Source of the DNA: Enoplosus armatus
Taxonomy: Eukaryota; Chordata; Actinopteri; Centrarchiformes; Enoplosidae
Direction: 5' to 3'
DNA length: 64,000 nt
Assembly: GCF_043641665.1 (NCBI RefSeq)
Contig: NC_092194.1
Span: forward strand, 13,493,298-13,557,297
The notes below the pieces were generated by a model. That model ran no database searches. It was not told the origin of the DNA and saw only the letters and a program-made list of their open reading frames with translations. Below, piece after piece: positions 48,010 to 60,500 of the stretch. Within the stretch, counting starts at the first letter, position 1; each line of letters begins with the position of its first letter. The translations under genes were made by a program, and so were the position numbers.

Positions 48010-51006
48010 GTGTCTGTAATGGTCTAGTTCAGTGCAGGGCTGCCCCCTGAAAGTCGAAGATTGGTCAGTCGGCCACCCCTCTGTCGACTTCTTCAAGTCA
48101 AGCAGTCAGTGTGTTTCTGGGGACATTTCGGTCCCCAGAAGTAACTGCAGAGAGAGCGCTCCTCGCTTTCACGCATCATTCCAGCTGTGGACCAGGACCC
48201 ATGGTGAGTCTGACAGGGACGGTCAGTGCCCGTTCAGGCTCTGAGATAACATTATCTTCGGCCTTAGAAGTGGTGAATTTACAGCTCCCAGCAACGATGT
48301 AGAGGTTAGCGTAGTTAGCATGCATTAGCTTGGAGGGCTAGCTTGGCTTGTTTACTATATTACTCAACGTCGCTGTCACCCTGAATCTCCCACCGAGCCC
48401 CATTCAAAAATCTGGCAGTGCAATAAAGCGTTGCTTGATATGCTTGATGCAGCCCTTGTTGAGTGGTTCCCAACCTTCATTCCCTGACTTCTGTCACCTC
48501 ATGTCTACCAGTTCAACCAACTGAGAGTGACCCCCCCCCCCGTCTTATTTGAATAATTTGAGTCCTAAAGAATCCAGTAATTTACAAAAAAAGCAAAGAT
48601 TAGTGCAACATCTGAATAATTATAAGCATAACTTTGCTTATTTCCTTCTCTGTGCAAGTGACAGAGACTCATTAAATTGAATCATTTACAAACCCAACGC
48701 CTAACACTCAGACTTCCCTCACACCCTCTGGCAAATCACAGAGAGGCTGGTTTCTGAACTCACATATGGCACCTACTGTAGTATGGATGAAAACAAGGAT
48801 ATCAGCGATAGGCTTGAATTCCAAAGCTGAGGCCACCAATAATCTCTCATGTCTACGTGAGAACCTGCGTTTCTTGGTGTACATGTGCGTGAAAAACTAG
48901 AGAATGAGAGGGTGTGATGGTCAGAGAGAAGGAGACTTTTCTTCCCGCAGGATCAGTACTATTGTTAAACCCCTTAAATCACCTCCAGTGAGCGCAGCAG
49001 AACAGAGCAGCCGGATGCAAGGCTGCAAGATTTCTTATTTCATTTTTAATACCTCCAGATCGGATCCATCCAGGATTGTGTTGCTGTAATCCCTTGGCTT
49101 GATATCCCCCATGTTCAATATGTTAATGTCTCCCACCAAATGGATCATTCGTCAGACAGACTTGGCAGATGGGCTTGCAACCGTTTCAGAAAAGACAGAT
49201 GTATCAACACCAGCTTTTCAACAGTCGACTCACCGTCAACACAACAACACATGCATGTGTTTGTGTATCGAATGAACAGAGAATGCATTACAAGCAGGAC
49301 CAATGAGTTACCCCAGATCGTTTCTTCCAGGCGTATAAAAAAAAATTGTCACTACCCAGAAGACTGAACATAAAAGAGGCTTTTGTATGTTTGAATTGCC
49401 AGAATCATTTCTCAACACGTTATGTTTTTCAGCCAGATAATGATCTATTTCTCAGCTCCACAGTGTCCTACTTAGCCTACTTATCTAAGTTGCAGAGAAA
49501 TATAATCACTTGATGTGGAGGATTCTTCTCTGCCTCGCTAATGCTGCTCTGTCCTTGATTATTATCCTTATTATCTAATAGCTTAAGGCCAATTTTTCTT
49601 AAGGATGAGATTTTTTTTATACATGAGACGCTTTATTGAGCCAAGACAACACCGTGCATTTGTTGACTTGAGTAAAGTGCAATGATGAGGAGGAGAGAGT
49701 CGAGGGAGAAATCCACTTGTATATCAAATTGATGTTTTGCACAAAAAAACGCAGACAAAGGCTGTTCTCCACATTCTGATTCAGGCCTCTGCATCTCAAT
49801 ATTGAGCAACCCGTGAGCTATTATGATGCTTTCGTATGCAACACATGATTTATTACTGCATCTTCTGTTGTACCATCTGAGCCACAGACTACGGCGTGCT
49901 GTTAGAGAGACTCTCGTCAGCAAACTGCTTTTGTTCCTTTCTTTTTTTTTCTATTAATCAACTGTTTCAAAAATGATGAGACTGATTCATTTGCAGGCTT
50001 TTCTACCTGCAGCTGGTGGCAGTGTGACATTTCATCATCTTGATACACTCATTCATTCATTCATTTATACTCAAAAAACACAAAACACCACACCACAAGA
50101 TTCAGGAAGCTGTTTATAGACACAGTCTACATTCATTTGTTTTCTGTCAGTGGATACGTGCAATACTTCATACATGTGTAAATGTCATGAAAAATTCCCA
50201 CAAAGCCAGATGTTGTTTACTGTATCTATTGAAGTCAGAGTGTAGACCCCGTCATATGCCGGCTGACAAACAAAGATGGCCTCCATAACTGACTTTGAAA
50301 GTTGACAGTAATATCGAGCTGAACATCAAAGCTGATTGCCTCGTGCCTTTTTATCCTGAGTACCAGCCTGATTGATGATGAGGTTTTGTTTGTGCTGCAG
50401 AAGTTCAGACTTTATAGTTTATGCTGCTTATAGTCAAAGGCATATATATGAAGAGGAATACATTTGAATGCATTTACATTAGAAGAAACACTTATAAAGT
50501 GTATATGTGCTGACCCACGGACGTCTCAGCATGGGCAACCAAATCAGCTCCTCCGTCGAATGTTCGGAGGAGAGAAATTAAAGCTGCGTCGAGTGTTCCA
50601 GCCGGACGACTAGCAGCTCTCAGAAAACAGGCTTTCATGTTCTCAGGCTGACAGGCTTTTTGATGTAAGTAGCAGAGTCTGAGATTAGGCTCGGAGGATA
50701 TCAGGCTGGCCTTTAGAGAAAGGGTGAGGAGGGGAGACAGAGAGGAAAAGAAAGGTGTGAGTGTGTACCTGATGTTTATCTACATGTACGTTTAAAAAAA
50801 TACTTTTTAAAGATGACACCCCAGTTAAGATCTCTAGCCAATATGTACAGATGGGTAGTTCATAAACACAAAATCAAAAAAAAGCTTCCCTGCCACAGAT
50901 ATTGAAAGGAACACGCTCTGAAAATCAAACACTCTTTGTGTTAAAAGTTAACGCTCGCATCAGTATTCTCGCCAGCTACTTTTTTTGGCTCTTCCCTCGA
51001 TATAGA
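48010..51006. other. Desert stretch; probable degraded repeat at its left
   Basis: 48010-48330 has the texture of a fish interspersed repeat (gactcactggtgtctgtaat, ttagcgtagttagcatgc), but no second copy lies in the window. A poly(C) run is near 48531-48541 and a short ATTC repeat at 50048-50066. No exon can be supported. Confidence 0.4.
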
Positions 51007-51048
51007 GAGATGCTCAGACCCTTCTCTAGAGAAGGGTCTGAGCATCTC
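51007..51048. repeat. Exact 42-bp palindrome (inverted repeat without spacer)
   Basis: The 21-base left arm starts gagatgctcagacc. It is followed at once by its exact reverse complement, ending ggtctgagcatctc, with centre CTCTAGAG. It could form a cruciform or hairpin. Confidence 0.97.
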
Positions 51049-51339
51049 AAAAGCTTCATTCTCAGAGAGAAAAGACTCAAACCATCCCCTCTCTCCTCAC
51101 CACATATGCTGACGAAAATACCATATTGTTATTGACCTTTAAAAAGAGTTGACAAAACAAACAAATTTGACCAAAAAAATCTATTCTGTAGCTGTTGTGA
51201 GGCTTTTGAACATATTATGGTCTCCCTGGGCAGATGTTCGATCAAAGGCTGCTTCTGTTTTCAAGGTGAAGAACAAGCGTTAATTCAAACTTTTAAGCCA
51301 ACATGGATGAGAAGTGCTCAGAAAAAAGTTAAATTTTAA

Positions 51340-51480
51340 TATCTACAATTGACCACTCAGTAAGCTCCACCCCCCTTAGTTACTGTTGCTAGGCCTGTCA
51401 AGCCTGCAGGGACTATAGCAGTTTACAATGATAACGGTGCCAGATTTACCATCCGAAAGTCTCTGACATAACCGTTATCT
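51340..51480 (+). repeat. Interspersed repeat family R3, partial copy
   Basis: Shares cccccttagttactgttgct, ggcctgtcaagc, acaatgataa and agatttaccat-c words with 26020-26090. Confidence 0.55.
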
Positions 51481-53344
51481 GGGAAACAAATTGCTTATAA
51501 TCCGTTATGTTAAACAATTAGTTACCATACCCCCTCCGATACCACATCTGTCTCGACACATGATTTGCATATACGAATTGAACAACTAAGTAGATGAAGT
51601 CTATGGTAACCTTCCAGCTCAAACATTCATTTTTCATTCATTTTGAAATATCACATTCCTAATCACAATATGAGCACTAATTTATCTTCCATCCATCAAT
51701 TTAAATGGAATACATAATTCTCTATCCAAGTCAAAGCCATACGTGGAAGACTGCTAAAATCTTGAACTAGGGGTTGAATCAGACTTCCAATGAACATATT
51801 GTATCTTATTTGATTATGAAGCTCCACAATGAAATAATTGAATGAAAATGCCAATAGGAAGCCAAGTCTGAGGTTGGGCCGCAGCAGGCTTTGACCAATC
51901 AAGCCTAAAAGCATTACTACAACTATTTCTAAGTGATTTAGCTTTTTCTGTAGGTCAAGCATTTCTTTTTTTTTTCTTTCAGACTTTAAAGGTACTTGAG
52001 CACCGAAGCAGAAAAAAAAAACATGTCACAAAACTTTCAAATCAATCTTTAATGGCTTCTTTTGTTATTTTACATTCTCTTGCCCACACACAGCACCAAT
52101 TTCAGGTTACTAGGATCCCATTACTACAGGATCAACAGGAATGCTTTTACATTGTCCAGCCTCTGCTTATGACCCATCAATCTTTCCCAGAGAGAATGAA
52201 GGAATAACACATCTTTCAAAGTTTGAATTTCCCTTGTCTTGGCATCTCTATTAGTGACAGGAACAGGACTGGGAGAGGAGCCGCTTGGCTGTCTGACTGG
52301 AGGACACCCATATGCTCCTGTCATGTTCTTTGCTAATTAGGATTAATGGCAGCCATGACACTGCCTCACTCCTTAGCCTCATGCAACCCCTCTTAGGATC
52401 CCACTTAACTTTCAGTCTCTCTTTACTCCCACAAAAAAAAAAAGCCTGTGTGGAGATTGAAGTCTTGTGGAGATTTCTTGACAGCTTTCTTTTAGACCGA
52501 CCAACACTTTGTAGTTTCTCAGACCTTCAGACAGTGTTTGATGTTTCTTCAAGGTTTTCTGATGCCAATACAAGGGATTTATCGGACTAAACTTTTCATA
52601 CATTTCTTCTCAAATCAACAGAAATTCAGGGCCTTAATGTCGGCTGACATTCAGTGTGTTGAGCGCAGTGTTTGTTGCAAACTTTGTTAGTATAGGGTCA
52701 CGACTTTCTGGCTTCTCAATAATTAATGAGGTGGCATTACTGAGCTACGTTCTCTGAAGGACAAATTAGAAAGCACAGGTTGAACGAGTGAATACAAAAA
52801 CACTAAAACGAGCAGATGTGATGAGGAAAACCAGAGGCATTAATTGTCGATTACTTCTCCACTAATCTAGATTGTTAAGACCCTCCGATTCCATTAGCTT
52901 TGCCCTTGAATTTAAAACAAAACACTAGTACCTGGAGCTTGTATGGGTGAGATATTCTCTCACACCAATTTGCAACAAGGCCTTTGTGTCCTTAGATCTA
53001 CCTCATGAAAGGTGTGCGAAAGAGTAGCTTACCCTGTGAAATTAATTAAAGTAAACTCAAGGCTTTCAGAGTTTGAAATCCAACACCCTCTCAGCGCTAC
53101 TTTACATGAAAGATATTCCTGTAATACCCTCTGCCAATTTCACTTCTAGGTGTTTTCTTTCTTTCTTTCAATTCATATTTATAAGGTTAAACCTGAATTA
53201 GTTTATTTTTTGCCACTTGTGAGCAGCAAAGCAAACTAAACCTGTCATTGACGGCACCATATTAAGTTGTTTTGGCTAACGTGTTATTAAAAAGTTACCT
53301 ATTTACACATCCAGAAGGCACACAGCAATATAATTAATTTGGAG

Positions 53345-53740
53345 TTGTGTGAGTCTAATATTCACTCTCCTTTGATCTCTCTTTTGGTCTCCACCAACTC
53401 ATTGGGAAAATATCTGTGTCTTTAGCTGCTAAATGCTCCACCAGCTAGTCGCTAACTTGGTGGTGAATGGTCAGTTTATCAGAGCTTAGTTGTTGAAAAC
53501 AGCTGCCTGCGCCTGCTGGAGACAAATTGTTGAAAGACACGAGACGACAATAAAAGCAGTGAACTTGCGGGCTGTACAAACAAAACAATTAGCAAAAAGA
53601 TATGAATGCTTTGTAGAGCTATGGGTAACAGCTCCAGAGTGATAATTCCCTTGGAGTTCATCACTATGAACGACCCCTTTCACATTACACATAGTCAGTT
53701 GATCCATTGTTAACATGAGAATATTGATTAGTGCAGCTTT
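53345..53740 (+). repeat. Interspersed repeat family R1, copy 2
   Basis: Matches 18430-18790 in order: tattcactctc, ttagctgctaaatgctcca, ccagctagtcgctaac, aaacagctgcctgc, gacgacaata and ggagttcat. Diverged, with small gaps. Confidence 0.6.
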
Positions 53741-55786
53741 AACAATGGGACATTCAAGTGAGTGTAGGTTAAAGTCCAGTTAGCTCACTCTGTTCAGTAT
53801 AAAGAGTAAAGACACACATTCCTTAATAACAATTTAGATGAGTATACAAGTGCCTGAGCCTGTGCTGAGAGTGATGCTAGCTTGTTTGAATGGAAATTGA
53901 TGTGAGCCAAAGGATGATCACCATGAAGTAGAAGAAACACTGTGATTTGGTTTGCAGGAACAAGAACAGATTCGATAGACAACCTGATTAATTGTTATAA
54001 ATGCCCATGCAGGCAGCAACAGTCCAAGTTAGTTAATCTTGAGGCAGAGAGGGATGGAGAGTCGGCAATAAAATTATGCACACCGGTGGTTTCAGTTTGG
54101 AGGGAATGTTTCCTTTACATTTCCATTTTTATTGCTGTCCATTCCAGGTCATTTCATGCGCAAAGCAACATCAAGCCTAAACTAATTTGTTGGCAGCTGT
54201 TTCACATTCTAAACATTTTCATTAGCAGCCAAACCCATCCACATAATGAAATATTGTTCAAAGGAAAATCTATTTCCAAACTGTTTTATTTCATTTCACA
54301 ACTTCAGATTCTGAATTTTCACCAGCTTTGCTGAAATATAAACCATATCACTCTGCATCTAAATATGACATCAGACTACTTTTGTTAATATTTTCAATTT
54401 CTTCAGAATCAGTGAAATGTAAAATGATTAAAGAAACCCAGGAAACTAAAAACTCCTTCACTGTCCATGGTAATGAAAACACAAGCAAGATGGGACCCCA
54501 AAAGTCATAACAAAACATATTAAGATGCAACATTTATCCCATCCTCTTTACTGGAAAGACATACCCCCTGCAGAAAGCCAAAGGCCCAAATGTGAACTGA
54601 TGAATAACTATAAATATTCAAGTAATGAAACTGCTTTTTTTTTTTCTTTAAATGAGAAATGGGTGGCATGGCCTTGATGAGTCACTTCTTCTAAAAGACA
54701 AAGAGATAAGTCTTTCTGCTCACAGTTCAAACGCTGAAAGCTTGTGTCCTTCCCTCCGGCCGAGGTGAAGTGAGAAAACAGGATCGGAGGGGCGGGATGG
54801 GACGGTTGACTCTGGGAGGGTTCGTCCTGGTGTCGGATTGCACAGTAAATGTCCCGGAGGATAATCACGTTTGATCAGTGAATCCATTACGCGCTGCGGT
54901 CGCTGACACTGATGTGTCGCATGTTCGAGGGCGTGATAAGGAAGTTCTGTACTGTCAATGTGCATGATGAGGAAATGCAGTGTGTGTTTGTGGAGAGATT
55001 GTAAAAAGGTGAAAACACACACACATGCAGACACACACACGTTTTCACCTTATGCATGAAAACACATGACTTGGTGCGTTCAAGTACCTTTCTTCTTCAA
55101 CACATGCACAGTCTTGCCCACTGATGGCCGTTCAGCTCATGTGCACCTTAAGCTAGGCTTACACTGTACATTGTTATTATTGTTGCATGTGTTGATTCAC
55201 ACTACACTTTTAACCCCCAATCATTTTTGTCCTTTGACACTTAAGAAAAAAAAGAAAAATATTGAGCCACAGATGGCAGTGAAGATACAGACAATAGCTA
55301 TAGTTACATTTTAAAATCAGGCTTAAAGCCTGGTCAAACGTGAAAGTGGTATAGCGAAATTAATCTGTGCAGAAGCTTGTTGACATAGAACTTGCAGATG
55401 GTCAGTTAGCAAACTTGCTAGCTTAGCTTGGTCACTAACAGGATAAAAAGTTCACACAGTTTAGTTTAGTTTTCAGTTCATGTCTGCAAACTCTTTTGTG
55501 GAACGGGTTTTACTTAGAGAGAGGAGGGTTACTCTCCGGCTATCCATCCCCTCAAAGGTCAAACCTGTCTACACGGCTTTCTATTGGAGTGGATTTGAGG
55601 GTCAAATTTCACCAAAGTTGGGCTATTTACTTCTATTTACTTTGCCCCCATGGCAAAAGTATTCATTTCATTGGAATGAAATGAATTCACTGCAAAATAT
55701 TACCATAAATAAATTAAATGCTGGTGTCACCAGTCCTGTAATCCATACAGTGTCTTCCCGGCTTTACGCATTAAAACGCATTCCTC

Positions 55787-55791
<5 letters not shown>
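53741..55791. other. Desert stretch without recognised gene
   Basis: No exon can be supported. 55320-55700 (gcctggtcaaacgtgaaag ... aacctgtctacacggctttc) recalls a common fish repeat, and its start resembles 28218-28345. That is weak evidence. Confidence 0.4.

Positions 55792-55836
<45 letters not shown>
55792..55836. repeat. (CA)n microsatellite
   Basis: About 22 uninterrupted CA units. Confidence 0.97.
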
Positions 55837-55838
<2 letters not shown>

Positions 55839-55959
55839 ATACCTTATGCATGAATACACATGATACTCCCCTCCCATTAACTGACAACTTTGACAGGAGA
55901 TAATTTGCATAAACACAAACACAGAGACACACACATGCTCACACACTGACCGACAGCTG

Positions 55960-55961
<2 letters not shown>

Positions 55962-56050
<89 letters not shown>

Positions 56051-56055
56051 ATATG

Positions 56056-56151
<96 letters not shown>

Positions 56152-56159
56152 CACACACA
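55962..56159. repeat. Compound (AT)n/(GT)n/(AT)n/(CA)n tract
   Basis: Nearly 200 bases of alternating purine-pyrimidine sequence: AT, GT, AT, GT, AT and then CA, with few interruptions. It creates long spurious YIYIY and HTHTH frames on both strands. It lies about 1 kb upstream of the first candidate tunar coding exon. Confidence 0.97.
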
Positions 56160-57172
56160 AAATCCTCACAAAAACTTACCGGAGAGGAGACCCTCGCCCC
56201 TCATCATGGCCTCTGTCACAAATGCTTCTTGTTGTCAGGCTCTGTGTGACTCCCCTGAGTCCGTTGCCAGGCAACCCAGGGTGCATTAACATGCACGGGA
56301 GAGAGGGAGCAGGGGATACCTCTTGCCTGTGGAGCAAAAGCAACCACGACAGCGTCAGTGTGAGGCGACGGGTTCCTTTACAGCATCCCTCTCTCTCTCT
56401 CTCCCTCTCTCGCTCTCTCCCCCTCTCTTTCTTGCAGCCGTCCAGCGTTCACGCTCTGCTCAGTTAGTTAGGGAGACACGCTCCGCCACTGGAGCGCAAG
56501 AAAAGGTATGTTAGGTTAGCCTACACATCATATAGAGCAAGCAGGGGAAGCCACTTCAGCAGGGGTGCCTTTTTTTCCTTTTTATTTCAGTGTGAAACAT
56601 TTAAAGACATCAGCAAAACATGTTTTACATTGCTGAGCAGTATAAAAGTTTGGTAGAGGAGATGAGCCTTTAATAAGGGCTGATAGTCTTGGCAGGGGAG
56701 ACAAGACTGAATTTTTTTGTAAGCTTTGCGGAATAAAGACAAAGGAGGATGGAAATATACACATGAAACAGCTTTGTTACCCTCCCACCCCCATCTGCCC
56801 GTCAACTGACTCCATTCTTCAACTTGACATCATCCTTCCACACAGACAAGAAGAAGAAGAAGAAGAGGAGGAGAGAGAAGCAGAGGTGGGGAGGCAAACA
56901 AAACAGACAGAGAAAGAGGAAGAAGAGCCGAGAGGAGGTGGGCAGCACAGTTTCAGCTCTCACAAGGCTGAGGAGGAGAAAGTGGAGGCTGCTCGAACTT
57001 GGCCACTAGTGAGATGAAATTCGGGGAGGAGACGCTGGAGCGCTGCAGGGTACGACATCCAACGAGAGCCCTAAAATTGGACTGCCTGGAAGACGCGCCA
57101 TCCCTCTCTGGAGCCCGTGCCCCTCCACAGCCGAAGGATGAGAGGGGTCGACTTTCACCTTAGTTGCCAGGG
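56160..57172 (+). promoter_or_regulatory. Candidate promoter and 5' untranslated exons of tunar
   Basis: A CpG-containing region. A possible first exon ends at 56505 before gtatgtt. A possible second exon starts at 56846 after a pyrimidine-rich acceptor (ccttccacacag) and runs into the coding start at 57173. A GAAGAAG purine tract lies inside it. An in-frame TAG four codons before the ATG at 57173 closes the frame upstream. The exon layout is inferred from splice-like words only. Confidence 0.4.
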
Positions 57173-57244
57173 ATGTCTGTGCACTACGGAAAGGCGTCCC
57201 CCTCCAGCATGTCCAATGCTATGTTATTCCTGATGCTTTGCAAG
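57173..57244 (+). CDS. tunar: Candidate upstream coding exon of tunar (N-terminal extension)
   Basis: The ATG opens 24 codons, MSVHYGKASPSSMS then NAMLFLMLCK, and ends on a whole codon at the donor gtaggt. If joined to the acceptor at 63340 the frame continues IGLRRKLQTFPGK and enters the TUNAR micropeptide at its own Met. That would give an 85-residue form with a short hydrophobic N-terminal segment and a basic linker. The in-frame join could be chance (about one in three by phase, less given no stop in the linker). The described TUNAR peptide starts at the internal Met, so this extension is inference. Confidence 0.45.
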
Positions 57245-58440
57245 GTAGGTCTTTAAAAGTACCACTGTCATTAAACTCATCATCATGTGTCAACAAATAC
57301 TTAATGAATCTTTCACCATTGTTAAATGTCATGATAGTGTGCGTTGCTATGAATTTAACATGCATCATGATGTATTCTTTATAAATGTGGGATATTTACA
57401 GGCTCAGTTGTCTTTGTATGAATCATTGATTAAGGTAGCAGATATCCCTGAACGTTACCTTACAGTCAAACCATGCTCCTTTTTGTCTCTCCTGCTTTAC
57501 TCTGAGAGATACTATTAGCTGTGGTGGTTATTTGTCCAGAACACACATCCACATGGCCCACTGGGAGTTGCTCCTCATGCATGTTGTTCACAGTGTTTAA
57601 ATGCTTCTTATGTAACAGCATGACAATCTTAAATGAAAGGCTCTCTTTAGCTTCTTGTATATAGAACAATTTGTTTGTGGCTCAACCAGTCGTTTTTCTT
57701 AAGTGTAATGACGTTAAAATGAATTTGAAACAAAGCTTCTGTGAACCTTTTTTTGGAAAGACTTACTGCACTTTCCTCTTATGGAAATGATACACAGGAT
57801 GCTTTTTTTGTAATAACATGCAACCCTTCTTCTCTGGCAAATTTAAATTCCATGTCCGTCAATTGAAGCTGTAACTTCCTGCATGTCTGAACTTTTCTGT
57901 CGGGTCTTTAGCATGATTTTTTTGGGATCAGTAAAAAAAATGTTCCATGATACAAAATAGATCTGTCACTTTCCTCTCACTCACAGAACAATGAGTACAG
58001 GTTATGGAAAATGGGTCAAACTCAGCATCTCATCTCATTTCACTAAAATCTGTGAAATCTCATGATTTTAAAAGTCTTCTTCTGTTCTTTTTTTAAATTT
58101 CTTTACATATATGCTGCTAGACTGTATGTTCCTGTATGTGATGCTCTGAATGTGTGTGTCAGCGTGTGTGTGATGGGCGTCAACCTGTGCATGTGTGTGT
58201 GTACATACACACTGGGGAGGGGTTGGGAGCTGCTTGCTTTAATTCTATTTTATAACAATGCCAAAAGCAACTCTGCCTGTCAGACTCTGTTAGCATCTGG
58301 AGTCTTTTGACATGCTCAGGATTATTCAAGTGGCAAAAGGTTTTACTCTCCACTGATCTGATCTGAGGATGTTAGCTCCTGTTAGGTGTAGCAGGAGTCT
58401 CCGGATTTGTTGTCCCAGGTATGGCATCGCCCCCCTTTTC

Positions 58441-58445
58441 TCCCT

Positions 58446-58500
<55 letters not shown>
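58441..58500. repeat. (CT)n microsatellite
   Basis: TCCC units followed by about 23 CT units. Confidence 0.97.
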
Positions 58501-58503
<3 letters not shown>

Positions 58504-59204
58504 GTCTGCTCTTTTTTTTATTTATTATACAAATACGCTTCAGGCTGTTGCTGTACGAGTGAAGAGCCAGGTGTGAGCTCACCTTGTAAAAGAAAAGCTT
58601 TTCATTTTGAATGAGAAATTGTTGATCCAGAGATCATACATGCATTACATTTGAATCCTGAGTGGCCTTGACAGCGACAGACCTGCTCATGATTAATCAT
58701 GAGGGAAAAGTTAAGACGTAAAAATGTTGGAATCGTTGGAAATAAGCTCTTGAGTGACAACAGGAATCAATACTGAGATAACTAAATCCTCCTCACCTCA
58801 GAATAGCACACAGTCAAATGACTAATCAATAAGAGGTGGACAAGTGGAGACTGTGTATCTTGACTGGATTAATAATCCTTCCATAAACCACGTTATGTCA
58901 GTATATTTCAGCTCTGATCCCTGCCACACGCTGTCCGGCCTGAGTGTTAAACAGACAGAGGGAGTCATTATGGGTGGGTAGTGATTATGGCACCTTGCAG
59001 GATGCCAGCAGTGGCTGCCACTTGAAACACAACACTCTCCGTTGAACACTGGAGACGCTGGATGAGGAGGCGCTGGAAGGCATCCAGAAGGTTCGCTGTG
59101 TGACGCACAGTTGTACTCGGTGGTGAAGCTGTTTCCTCAGCACCCAGGTTTTTGGCGGAGCCTGGACCCTCCTTCACCACCACCATCATCCCTCCTCATC
59201 CCTC

Positions 59205-60041
59205 CTGGAGGAAGTATTCAGATCCTATACTTAAGTAAAAGTACCAATACATTCATGTAAATGCACTCCATTACAAGAAAAAGTCCTGCATTCAAAATCC
59301 TACTTAAGTAAAAGTATTATCAGTAAAATCTACTTAAAGTATCCAAGTACTTGTTCTGCAGTAAAACGTCCCCTGTGACAGATTTATTATTATTAAATTA
59401 CATTATCAGATCATTAATACTGATGCATTGATGTGTGAGTAGCATTTTACTGGTCGAGGTGGTTACTGGTGGTTTTAACTACTATATAATCCAGTGGTTT
59501 CCCACTTTCACAGTCACAAGATAAATCTGAGGGGTCGTGAGATCATTAATGGGAGAGGAGAGAAGAAAAAATGAAGCTCTGCTACACAAATCTGTATTCG
59601 GATTCGAATTGGATTTTTCCTCTAGTCTCTGTTTCTTTGTGAAATATTTGATTGTTTGAACAGTTATTTAAATGAAACCATCTGAAGAGTTTAGAGGGTA
59701 AATCACTCTTTGGTGGAACTGCTGAAACATAACAAGGGACCTCAACTAGACACAGTTGTTTTTTTAAGAGGTCACAAGCCAAATACATTGGGAACCACTG
59801 GCTTCATTTTGAACAGTGCATTTTATAAGCTTATCATTGTTTTTTATGTAAAAACTTAATTTGAAAAATAACTACTAACTATAGCTGTCAGATGAATGAG
59901 TAACAAAAGAGTAAAAAGTACAATATTTCCCTCTGAATTGTAGTGCAGTAGAAGTATAAAGTAGCATACAATGGAAATACTCAATTAAAAGTACCTCGAA
60001 ACAGTATTTGAGTAAATGTACTTAGTTACTTTCCACCACTG
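59205..60041 (-). mobile_element. hAT-like non-autonomous DNA transposon, reversed copy
   Basis: Starts ggaggaagtattcagatcc and ends gttactttccaccactg, the reverse complement of the CAGTGGTGGAAAGTAAC end of the copies at 32133 and 36955. The internal ggggtcgtgagatcat and gggaaccactgg segments also match reversed. The left end and target duplication are not clear. Confidence 0.72.
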
Positions 60042-60139
60042 CTCCTCCTCGTCCACCTCCATCTTCCTCAACATCCTCGGGCACATTTTTTTCCCCCCAT
60101 GTTTTTTTTTTGCTGAGCGCCTGTTTATATCAGCAGCAA

Positions 60140-60500
60140 GCAGGCATCTTCATGCATGAGGGCACATCCAGCGCGCCACACAAAGATCTCCATTCAGGTT
60201 GAGGGAAGCCCTGTTTATGGTGCTCCCCAGGAGAGGCAATCAAAGCCCATTGTTACAGATCAGAGGAGGAGGGCGCACTTCAACACAGAAACAGAGCCTG
60301 ATGGGGTTTTTATGTACGTCAAGAACACAATGCATGTCGATGATTGGTCTCTGCCATCATTCAGAGTCACCGTGTGGGATGTTAAGTCTTTCAGAGAGGA
60401 TAATCACTTTGATGCTGCTAACCTTATAAACAGGCCCGAACAAAAGGCCTTTGACTTTTACAGTACAAAAGGCCTTTTATATAAACCTATAGGTAATCCA
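60140..60500. promoter_or_regulatory. Candidate conserved stretch in the tunar intron
   Basis: Single-copy, non-repetitive DNA directly after the transposon, spanned by a 115-codon plus-strand frame (60156-60503) with no family I recognise. It contains gataatcactttgatg- and aggcctttgacttttac-type words. It may be an enhancer, or less likely an exon. Confidence 0.25.

Noticed and set aside
55791..56467. Several YIYIY/HTHTH/CVCVC open frames on both strands
   Set aside because: They are translations of the AT/GT/CA microsatellite.
56763..57017. Lys/Glu/Arg-rich open frames upstream of the tunar coding exon
   Set aside because: They translate a GAAGAAG purine tract and lie in what looks like 5' untranslated sequence.
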